Source: Leptotrichia wadei (GTDB taxonomy: Bacteria; Fusobacteriota; Fusobacteriia; Fusobacteriales; Leptotrichiaceae). Taken from it: a DNA stretch of 64,000 bases. Below are positions 8,687 to 14,840 of the stretch, piece by piece. The position numbers and the translations under genes were made by a program. Position 1 is the first letter of the stretch; the number at the start of each line of letters is the position of its first letter. The stretch is from positions 1,240,001 through 1,304,000 of the forward strand of contig NZ_AP019829.2 of assembly GCF_007990545.2 (NCBI RefSeq), given 5' to 3'. The notes beneath the pieces were generated by a model. The model ran no database searches and had not been told where the DNA came from. It was given only the letters and a program-made list of their open reading frames with translations.

Positions 8687-8966
8687 TCTTTAAAATATCT
8701 CCTTTCGGTTTATAATTTATTTTTACATACGACATTACACCCTCAGCCCCTGCCTTCACAGCCACAACTTGACATTCCTTAACAATTTCCATAAGCTCGT
8801 CAAAATCCCCTTCTATCGTCGTCTCAAATGGAGCAACATTTATTTTCAGCCCTTTACTTTTAATAAATTCAATAACTTCATCAACAACCCTTACAACTTC
8901 ATCACTTCCCACAACATTAGGTAGCACTTGAATTGCAACACTTGCATTGATTTCTTTTTTTTCCAT
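8655..8966 (-). CDS. Thiamine-binding-like protein (MTH1187/YkoF family)
   Basis: This is a 103-residue protein of the MTH1187/Thiamine_BP fold, with the pattern NASVAIQVLP at the N-terminus and the APFETTIEGDFDELMEIV segment in the middle, both typical. Family members are small ferredoxin-like oligomers, several of which bind thiamine or HMP. It is the first gene after the TPP riboswitch and overlaps the permease. It probably buffers or delivers the ligand in the cytoplasm (inference). It is cytosolic, with no signal peptide. Confidence 0.85.
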   Translation of the reverse strand: MEKKEINASVAIQVLPNVVGSDEVVRVVDEVIEFIKSKGLKINVAPFETTIEGDFDELMEIVKECQVVAVKAGAEGVMSYVKINYKPKGDILKIDEKISKYNR

Positions 8967-9043
8967 AATTTATCATCCCTTTCTTTAACTTTATATTTTA
9001 TAATAAATTTTCATTTAATAATTTTTAGTTAAAATTTTTTCAA

Positions 9044-9073
9044 ACAAAAAATCCCCTTATCACAAGGAGATTC
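9044..9073 (-). terminator. Terminator downstream of the TPP aptamer
   Basis: On the minus strand, a nine-pair stem (AATCTCCTT with AAGGGGATT, one G-U pair) is followed by TTTTTTG. It lies between the TPP aptamer and the first gene of the thiamine operon, as expected for a TPP-induced transcription terminator. Confidence 0.78.
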
Positions 9074-9151
9074 TATATTTCTATAAATTTTCTAAAATAA
9101 TTTAAAGAGATATGCAAAATAACTTTAAAATTATTTCTTAGTTTTATATAA

Positions 9152-9228
9152 AATACTCCCTCCGACAGTATTACCTGTATCAGGTTATATGGGTTTAATT
9201 CTCAGCAAAATTGCTCCCCAGTATTCTT
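9152..9228 (-). promoter_or_regulatory. TPP riboswitch (THI element)
   Basis: On the minus strand the conserved TPP aptamer parts appear in order: CTGGGGAGC, GCTGAGA, ACCC, ACCTGAT and the GGAGGGAG closing side. It is about 75 bases long, the compact form without an extended P3 arm. A terminator follows at 9044-9073 and the thiamine-type ABC operon follows that. High TPP should therefore shut off uptake. Confidence 0.95.
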
Positions 9229-9249
9229 TCATTTTTCATTTTTCTACTG

Positions 9250-9886
9250 TTATTCTGTTTTCACATCTGCAAGATCTGAATATAATTCTTTTAGAATAAT
9301 TTTTGTTTTGTCATCAATATTTACTAAATACCATTTATTTTTATCTTCAAATACCAAAGTTTTTTGATTTAATTCTAACTTTTGACCTTGAGCCAAAATT
9401 ATACTTTTTGCAGGTATAATAGCATAATTTCTTCCAGCACTTGTCTGTCCTGTCTTTACATTTTCCAAATCATATTCATATTTTTCAAATTTCATATTTT
9501 GTGTAACATCTTTTAATAGCTGTAATGTCATTTCTTTTGCCTTTTGCGAGGTTGTAGAAAGATGTTTAGCTTCCCATTCCCAAAGTTTTTCAGGTACATT
9601 TTCCATACTTGAGCTTGCATCTCCTGCCATCGCATCCTTTGAAATTTTGTCAACTTTTTTAGAAATTTCAGGCTTCATTTTACTCCACCATTCTTGTGCC
9701 AATTCATTTTGTGCCTGCTCTACATTCTTACAAATTTTTTCATCTCGCTTTTCTTTACATTTTAAAACTGTTTCTTTATAGCAATTTATCATTTTTTTTC
9801 AAATTTTCTATGCTATATTTATTTCCACAAGATGTAAAAATCATTGTTGAAACTGAAATTAGAAGTAATAATTTTATTTTTTTCAT
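9250..9886 (-). pseudogene. Small lipoprotein gene, frameshifted in a poly-A run (paralogue of 13366-13929)
   Basis: The long open frame starts at 9792 without a good start, but a separate frame from the ATG at 9886 (after an AGGA box) encodes a lipoprotein signal with lipobox FTSCG. The two frames meet at eight A bases (plus-strand T run 9792-9799); seven A would join them into one protein of about 211 residues. The body shares WW/AWxxxKPEI, NKISKD, ENVKxGxT, GRNYAIIP and FEDxNKWY with the product of 13366-13929. I do not recognise the family. It could be phase-variable, a real loss, or an assembly error at the homopolymer. Confidence 0.75.
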
Positions 9887-9945
9887 TTTTCCTCCAAAAA
9901 GTTTATTATTAATAATTATACCCTATTTTTTCATATTTTCAAAAT

Positions 9946-9992
9946 TTATTTTTTCATTAAATTATTTTCCAAAAACTTCAATTGTAGAAAAA
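9946..9992 (-). pseudogene. Remnant of the 3' end of a thiol peroxidase gene
   Basis: About 40 bases align with the last codons of tpx (13992 onward) and of the tpx fragment at 13056: the TCA(T)xAAATTATTTTCCAA block and the following TTCAAT. It occupies the same place relative to its lipoprotein gene as tpx does in the intact locus. Homology fades after about 9990. Confidence 0.55.
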
Positions 9993-10077
9993 ATAGTTAA
10001 TTTTAAATATTCTTAATTTTTTATAAAGATAGATTGTATAATAAAATACAACAAATTTAAAATAAAACAGAAGTAAC

Positions 10078-10192
10078 TGCTTCCTGAAGTGTATTAAAAT
10101 TATGGGCTATCTCTTTTAATTTCTTCTTAAGGCTAAGCCCATACTTTTTCTATTGGATTTAAATTCAGTAAATATGGCGGAAGGAATAAAGG
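10078..10192 (-). mobile_element. IS630-family transposase C-terminal remnant
   Basis: Minus-strand translation gives LPPYLLNLNPIEKVWA, the hallmark ending of IS630 DDE transposases with its catalytic Glu. A frameshift and stop follow, and then LKKKLKEIAHNFNTLQEAV in another frame. Only the last 40 or so codons remain. No inverted repeat or target duplication could be assigned. Confidence 0.7.
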
Positions 10193-10386
10193 ATATGACT
10201 ATAAACTGGAAGAGCTTACAGATGAGCTTATAATTAGAAACAAAGGAATGTATGAAGTTATCAAACTGGAAAAAGGAAAGCTTTTTTGAAGGAAAAAATA
10301 ACAAGATAGAAGCAATAAAAAGGTTGTCTTATAGGATAAAAAAATTCGATAACCTGAAAAAGCTTATTCAGCTTAGAATCTCTTAA
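10193..10386 (+). mobile_element. ISL3-like transposase C-terminal remnant
   Basis: Plus-strand translation gives EGKNNKIEAIKRLSYRIKKF followed by NLKKLIQLRIS and a stop. This resembles the C-terminus of ISL3/IS204-type transposases (VEGxNNKIKxIKRxxYGxxNF). An in-frame stop precedes it, so the copy is dead. It abuts the IS630 remnant on the opposite strand. The family assignment rests on this short motif. Confidence 0.55.
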
Positions 10387-10563
10387 GGGTATCGAACTTT
10401 TTTCAATCCCGTACTTGACAAATAGCCTAAAAATAATATACAATACAATTAAAATATCTTAAAAATAATAACTACTTTTTTTATATAGTATCGTCTATTT
10501 AATCTAAAAAATTCATTATAAATAAATTTAGTTTGTATAATAAAAAAATTGAAAGAGAGTGCT

Positions 10564-11313
10564 ATGATAAGAACTGATAAGGAAAAATTTCTAGAAAAAA
10601 TTAAAGAAAATATTGATATTCAAAATTTAAAAGGAGATGGAAAAATATTTTCATATGTAAACAGAGACTATCTCGCAGGAGATAATAAAAAATATATGAA
10701 TATGTATAATAAATTATCATTCTGGTATGATTTTGGTGAAAAATGGATAGGATTGTTCAGATACGGGAATACGATTTCTGAAATGAGAAAAAATCTTATG
10801 GAACATCTGGAGTGGAGAAATGGCATTTCTGTTTTATATGTTTCTATCGGTACAGGAAAGGATTTAAATTTTATTCCACAGAATGTTGATTTAAAATCTT
10901 TAGATTTTACAGGTATAGACATTTCCTATGGAATGTTAAAAAAATGTCATTCCATCTGGAAAAAAAGAACAAATCTTACATTAGTAAATTGCTGTGCTGA
11001 AGATTTACCTTTTAAAGACAATGTTTTTGATATTGTTTTTCATGTGGGAGGAATTAATTTTTTTACTGATAAGGCTCTAGCTATAAAAGAAATGATTCGT
11101 GTATCAAAACCTGGATCAAAGATAATGATTGCGGATGAAACTGCAGATTTTATTAAAAATCAATATAAGAAAAGTATTTTTACAAAAGATTACTATAAAA
11201 ATACAGATTTTGATTTAAGTGAAATCCAGAAATGTATACCTGAAGGTGTAAAAGAAAAGAAGACAGATTTTTTATGGAACAACAGATTTTATTGTATTAC
11301 ATTCAGAAAATAG
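10564..11313 (+). CDS. SAM-dependent methyltransferase (Methyltransf_11 type)
   Basis: This protein has 249 residues from the ATG at 10564, chosen because a GAAAGAGAG box precedes it; a TTG five codons upstream is less likely. The SAM motifs are VLYVSIGTGKDLNF (motif I, with S for the usual E/D-x-G), the acidic FTGIDISYGML (motif II), and CCAEDLPFKDNVFDIVF (motif III/post). The N-terminal 80 residues are unlike common ubiquinone-type methyltransferases. It lies in the rearranged segment next to IS remnants, upstream of the convergent CPBP/bacteriocin genes. The substrate is unknown. Confidence 0.82.
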   Translation: MIRTDKEKFLEKIKENIDIQNLKGDGKIFSYVNRDYLAGDNKKYMNMYNKLSFWYDFGEKWIGLFRYGNTISEMRKNLMEHLEWRNGISVLYVSIGTGKDLNFIPQNVDLKSLDFTGIDISYGMLKKCHSIWKKRTNLTLVNCCAEDLPFKDNVFDIVFHVGGINFFTDKALAIKEMIRVSKPGSKIMIADETADFIKNQYKKSIFTKDYYKNTDFDLSEIQKCIPEGVKEKKTDFLWNNRFYCITFRK

Positions 11314-11618
11314 AGCCAAAATGTATAAAGCAGCACCTTCAATATCAAATTTAAGATAGGAAGGAAGTTTTCCATTTTATCAAATAAAACAGAGGGAAAA
11401 ATTCAAATAAAATGTATAATATTGAATTGAAACAGTACATTTCATAATGTTTCATAAAAAGTGATATTTACTCTTGCAATTTACCTTAAGATTTATCAAT
11501 AATATTATACCTTTTTTCATACGTTTGTCATGCTATAATATGCAGGCAGGTCCGCAATCCTTCTCATACACAACAATATCTTTTAAACATCGAAAAAATC
11601 TTTTTCATCTCTCTTTCT

Positions 11619-11655
11619 TTAAAAATAAAGAGTTCCTAAAGACTAGAAACTCTCT
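11619..11655 (-). terminator. Intrinsic terminator after the CPBP protease gene
   Basis: On the minus strand, a GAGTTTCTA/TAGGAACTC stem with a five-base loop is followed by TTTATTTTT, immediately after the stop of the gene ending at 11663. It lies within a repeat also found at 12990-13047. Confidence 0.75.
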
Positions 11656-11692
11656 ATTTAATTTAAAATAATTTATAATTAAATAACAAGTT
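11637..11692 (-). repeat. Imperfect direct repeat flanking the CPBP/bacteriocin unit, copy 1
   Basis: About 55 bases here match 12990-13047 in the same orientation: ACTAG-AA-TCTCTATTTAA, AAAATA-TTATAATTAAA, with scattered differences. The pair encloses the CPBP gene and the bacteriocin-like remnant, so the unit may have arrived or been duplicated as one block. Confidence 0.6.
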
Positions 11693-12517
11693 AGAAATGA
11701 CAATAACAAGTATTACAAATAAATACAATGCATTATCCTTTACAAATTTAATAATATTTTTTCTATCTCCACTATTTAATTTAAATATTGAAAAAATTTC
11801 TTTATATTTTTTTCTTATTAGACCTATAATAAAAATTATAATAAGAACAACTATAAAGATTCCCATAGCTATCATTATATAATCATTATAATATGAATAT
11901 TTTCCTAAATTTGCGATTATATTTAAAATTATATGTAATTTTATAGAATATTTTAGCGAATACCTATAAGTAATATATGAAAGAATAATTCCTGCTAAAA
12001 TTACTCTCCCTATAGCATTTATATTAATATGATAAAATCCAAATAGAACCGAATTCATTATTATAGCTACTTTATATCCATGCTTCATTAAGTTATTCAT
12101 TAATATTCCACGAAATATAATTTCTTCTAATATAGGAGCTATTAAAGAACTTAATATAATATTAGTAATTATATAATAAGTTGTACTTTCATAATTATAT
12201 ATAATTTTGCTCTCATTATTATAACCAATTCGGACATTTATCATTATAAAGTTTACAAATACTATTATACCCAAGTAAAATATAAGATTATTAAACCTTA
12301 AATTCTTTCGTTTAAAAAAATATTGATTTTCTTTCATAGTCTTTTTTAAATAAAATATTACTGGAAAAAATGACACCAGATATATTACAGTATCTGTAAT
12401 ACAATATACTTTTGAATTCTCAAAATATACAATATATTTTTCATTTATAATTTTAAATATGATATAAAAAAAACTTGTTAAGCATAAAAATAATGGTATA
12501 TTTTTAATTTTTTTCAT
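11663..12517 (-). CDS. CPBP (Abi) family intramembrane glutamic endopeptidase
   Basis: This 284-residue protein has about eight membrane helices. The EExxxR motif (ILEEIIFRG near residue 136) is the catalytic Glu pair and Arg of CPBP proteases, and a downstream FGFYHIN carries the conserved His; a third His-type motif near LHIILNIIAN fits too. In lactic acid bacteria such proteins sit next to double-glycine bacteriocin genes and give self-immunity or process peptides. Here a double-glycine leader gene remnant lies about 95 bases upstream on the same strand, which supports that role (inference). Confidence 0.85.
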   Translation of the reverse strand: MKKIKNIPLFLCLTSFFYIIFKIINEKYIVYFENSKVYCITDTVIYLVSFFPVIFYLKKTMKENQYFFKRKNLRFNNLIFYLGIIVFVNFIMINVRIGYNNESKIIYNYESTTYYIITNIILSSLIAPILEEIIFRGILMNNLMKHGYKVAIIMNSVLFGFYHININAIGRVILAGIILSYITYRYSLKYSIKLHIILNIIANLGKYSYYNDYIMIAMGIFIVVLIIIFIIGLIRKKYKEIFSIFKLNSGDRKNIIKFVKDNALYLFVILVIVISNLLFNYKLF

Positions 12518-12611
12518 AAATTTATCCTTTTTAAAACCTAAAAGTATTATTCTTAGTTCTTACTTTTATTTATATTTTCAATAACTAGTATATAATATTT
12601 AAATTATTTAA

Positions 12612-12862
12612 TTAATGTCTTTTGCAACTATTCCAACTTTTACTTATTTGTTGTGTGGCTTTCCACTTGTGATAGTCTTCTACCCTTGTCTAATTGCTGC
12701 CAATTGCAGGATGTTTTCCATCGTTTGGACCAAATAAAAATTGAAGACCTACATATGTCAAACTCTTTTAATCACTACAGCCCATTCTCTTTTACAGTTC
12801 TTTTTCTTTTCTCCACCATCAATTGTCATTAGTTCCATTTTATTTAATTCTACAATTTTCAT
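12612..12862 (-). pseudogene. Double-glycine-leader bacteriocin-like peptide gene, disrupted
   Basis: From the ATG at 12862, after a good AGAGGTGA box, the product starts MKIVELNKMELMTIDGG, an exact fit to the LSxxELxxIxGG leader cleaved by bacteriocin ABC transporters. The open frame stops after 34 codons (12758). Shifting the frame by one at that point restores a plausible Gly-rich tail (YVGLQFLFGPNDGKHPAIGSN), followed by a stop and another 25 open codons to 12612. I read this as a bacteriocin-like gene broken by a frameshift. A functional 34-residue peptide remains possible. No transporter of the needed type is in the window. Confidence 0.65.
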
Positions 12863-12989
12863 TTTTATCACCTCTAAATTTTTTTAAATTATTAATATAC
12901 GTATTATCCCCTCCCTTTATTACTATTTTTGTTAAATTGATTTTTATTTAATTTTTTAATAGTTTAAAATTATAATTAAAATAAATTAT

Positions 12990-13047
12990 TCTAAAAACTA
13001 GGAATTCTCTATTTAAATTAAAATATCTTATAATTAAACTGATAAAT
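12990..13047 (-). repeat. Imperfect direct repeat flanking the CPBP/bacteriocin unit, copy 2
   Basis: Partner of 11637-11692. It directly precedes the truncated tpx copy and retains most of the sequence but a weaker stem than the terminator in copy 1. Confidence 0.55.
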
Positions 13048-13055
13048 ACAGAAAC

Positions 13056-13303
13056 TTACTTTTTCATCAAATTATTTTCCAAGAATTTCAATGCTTTCTC
13101 AACATCAGCTTCTTTTCCTTCTTCCGGCACATATTCAATATACTTTACAACATTATTTTCATCAACAATCATGAGTGCTCTTGTCAAAAGACCTTTTTCC
13201 TTTATAAAAAATCCATTTTGAATACCAAATTGATGATATTTAAAGTCAGAAACTGCTTTTAATCCATTAATTTCATTGGCTGTACAGAATCTTTCCTGAG
13301 CAA
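13056..13303 (-). pseudogene. Truncated thiol peroxidase copy (3' part only)
   Basis: These 248 bases are nearly identical to the 3' end of tpx at 13992-14239, with only a handful of differences seen by eye, including the same stop. The fragment begins at the codons for QERFCTANE, so it has the resolving-Cys region but lacks the peroxidatic Cys and the signal peptide. At 13303 homology breaks directly into TPP riboswitch sequence. It has no start or ribosome site and is non-coding debris of a duplication. Confidence 0.9.
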
Positions 13304-13308
13304 TCTGT

Positions 13309-13352
13309 ACAGGTTATATGGGTTTAATTCTCAGCAAAACTGCTCCCCAGTA
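13309..13352 (-). pseudogene. Half of a TPP riboswitch (duplicated, truncated)
   Basis: These 44 bases match the first half of the aptamer at 9152-9228 (CTGGGGAGC, GCTGAGA, ACCC, ACCTG) with one or two differences. The second half with the pyrophosphate-binding arm is absent, replaced by the tpx fragment. It cannot form the TPP pocket. Confidence 0.88.
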
Positions 13353-13365
13353 TTTTTCATTATTT

Positions 13366-13929
13366 CTATTTTATTTTAGCTAAATCTGGATACACATCCT
13401 TTAAGAAAATCATATACTCTTTTTCATAATTGATAATGTACCATTTATTTCCATCCTCAAATGCCATTGTTTTTCCTTCGCCGTTTATTTTTTGTCCATT
13501 ATAAATTATTGTAACTTTGGTTGGTATAATTGCATAATTTCTTCCTGTTTCAGTTTTCCCTACTTTAACATTTTCAAAATCATAGGTATTTTCAATTATT
13601 TTCATATTATCTGTTAGTTTACTCATCGTTTTTATAGTTATATTTTTAAGTTCATTTACAGACATAGATCCCTTCTTAGCCAAGTATGTTAAAAATTTTT
13701 CCGGCATTTCATCAAAACTTGCTTTATAATTTCCTGCGACCAAATCTTTTGAGATTTTATTTAGCCGTATCTTAATCTCAGGTTTTACTCTTTCCCAAGC
13801 TTCCTTTGCTGTTTCTCCTTTTTTACTATTTTGAACAGTTGTATTCAAGTTTTGATTTCTATTTTTATTTGCAGGAGCAGTAAATGTAACAGCTGAAACA
13901 ACTAACAATAATAAAATAATTTTTTTCAT
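13366..13929 (-). CDS. Small secreted protein of unknown function, intact paralogue of 9250-9886
   Basis: This protein has 187 residues from the ATG at 13929, preceded by GGAGG; the upstream in-frame ATG has no such box. The N-terminus MKKIILLLLVVSAVTFTAPA looks like a signal peptide without a lipobox Cys, unlike its paralogue. The rest is charged and carries ENVKVGKTETGRNYAIIP and AFEDGNKWYIIN, shared with the other copy at roughly 40 percent identity by eye. I do not recognise the family. It lies 60 bases downstream of tpx on the same strand and is probably cotranscribed with it, hinting at an oxidative or envelope role (inference). Confidence 0.75.
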   Translation of the reverse strand: MKKIILLLLVVSAVTFTAPANKNRNQNLNTTVQNSKKGETAKEAWERVKPEIKIRLNKISKDLVAGNYKASFDEMPEKFLTYLAKKGSMSVNELKNITIKTMSKLTDNMKIIENTYDFENVKVGKTETGRNYAIIPTKVTIIYNGQKINGEGKTMAFEDGNKWYIINYEKEYMIFLKDVYPDLAKIK

Positions 13930-13991
13930 TTTTACCTCCAGAAGATTCATTTTTATTAATTATACCTCATATTTTTACATTTTCAAAATTT

Positions 13992-14642
13992 TTACTTTTT
14001 TATCAGATTATTTTCCAAGAATTTCAATGCTTTCTCAACATCAGCTTCTTTTCCTTCTTCCGGCACATATTCAATATACTTTACAACATTATTTTCATCA
14101 ACAATCATGAGTGCTCTTGTCAAAAGACCTTTTTCCTTTATAAAAAATCCATTTTGAATACCAAATTGATGATATTTAAAGTCAGAAACTGCTTTTAATC
14201 CATTAATTTCATTGGCAGTACAAAATCTTTCCTGTGCAAACGGAGTATCAACAGTTACAGAGTAAAATTTCACATTTGTATGAGTTTTAGCAGCTTCATT
14301 TAACTGTTTTGTTTGTAGCGAACAGACTCTGGTGTCAAGTGACGGTGCTGTGTAAATTACCTTTATATTTTTATCTTCAAAAATATTTTTTTCTTCCAGT
14401 TTTGTATTCACTACTAGAGGTACTTCTTTTATTTTATCGCCAACTTTTAATTCTTTTCCAACTATTGTTATTGGAACTTTTCCCATTGTAATTTTTAAAT
14501 TATTATCAGCTTTTAAAGTATCCAAATATTGTGTATATTCTGCATTCTGTCCTGCCTTTCCCGTTTCATTATCCACCTTTGATTTATTCTCACAAGCAAT
14601 TAAGATTGCGGCTATCGCTCCTAATAATATTACCTTTTTCAT
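13992..14642 (-). CDS. tpx: Thiol peroxidase, lipoprotein form
   Basis: This protein has 216 residues, longer than cytoplasmic Tpx (about 165) because of a lipoprotein signal with lipobox LIACEN near residue 17 and a short linker. The Tpx core has the peroxidatic site PSLDTRVCSLQTKQLNEAA (Thr and Cys of the TxxC motif) near residues 99-117 and the resolving Cys in RFCTANE. Tpx reduces hydroperoxides using thioredoxin-type electrons; an envelope-anchored form would act outside the inner membrane. A near-identical 3' fragment lies at 13056-13303. Confidence 0.92.
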   Translation of the reverse strand: MKKVILLGAIAAILIACENKSKVDNETGKAGQNAEYTQYLDTLKADNNLKITMGKVPITIVGKELKVGDKIKEVPLVVNTKLEEKNIFEDKNIKVIYTAPSLDTRVCSLQTKQLNEAAKTHTNVKFYSVTVDTPFAQERFCTANEINGLKAVSDFKYHQFGIQNGFFIKEKGLLTRALMIVDENNVVKYIEYVPEEGKEADVEKALKFLENNLIKK

Positions 14643-14777
14643 TTTTTCTCCCTCTTCAAATAATTTTAGTTTTTTTGTAAAAATCTATAAAATCCAATTA
14701 ATACAACTTTCGATTTTATTATTATTTATATACCTATTTGTATATTCAATTATAACCTTTTCATCTTTGAAAGTATA

Positions 14778-14828
14778 ATAAAAATACAGTAAAAATTCTT
14801 TGGATCAAACAAAAACCTTTACTGTATA
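14778..14828 (-). terminator. Terminator after the UvrD-type helicase gene
   Basis: A perfect ATACAGTAAA/TTTACTGTAT stem (14784-14793 with 14818-14827) is followed by TTTTATT on the minus strand, 12 bases past the helicase stop. The loop is long (24 bases). Confidence 0.75.
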
Positions 14829-14840
14829 AAAATCATATTT

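Noticed and set aside
10116-10443. Two minus-strand open frames of about 60 codons
   Set aside because: They overlap the IS630 and ISL3 remnants in a different frame; the recognisable transposase motifs are not in these frames.
11474-11671. 65-codon plus-strand open frame
   Set aside because: Overlaps the terminator and repeat after the CPBP gene, with no ribosome site or recognisable motif.
13309-13352. A second functional TPP riboswitch
   Set aside because: Only the first half of the aptamer is present and the pyrophosphate-binding half is replaced by tpx sequence.
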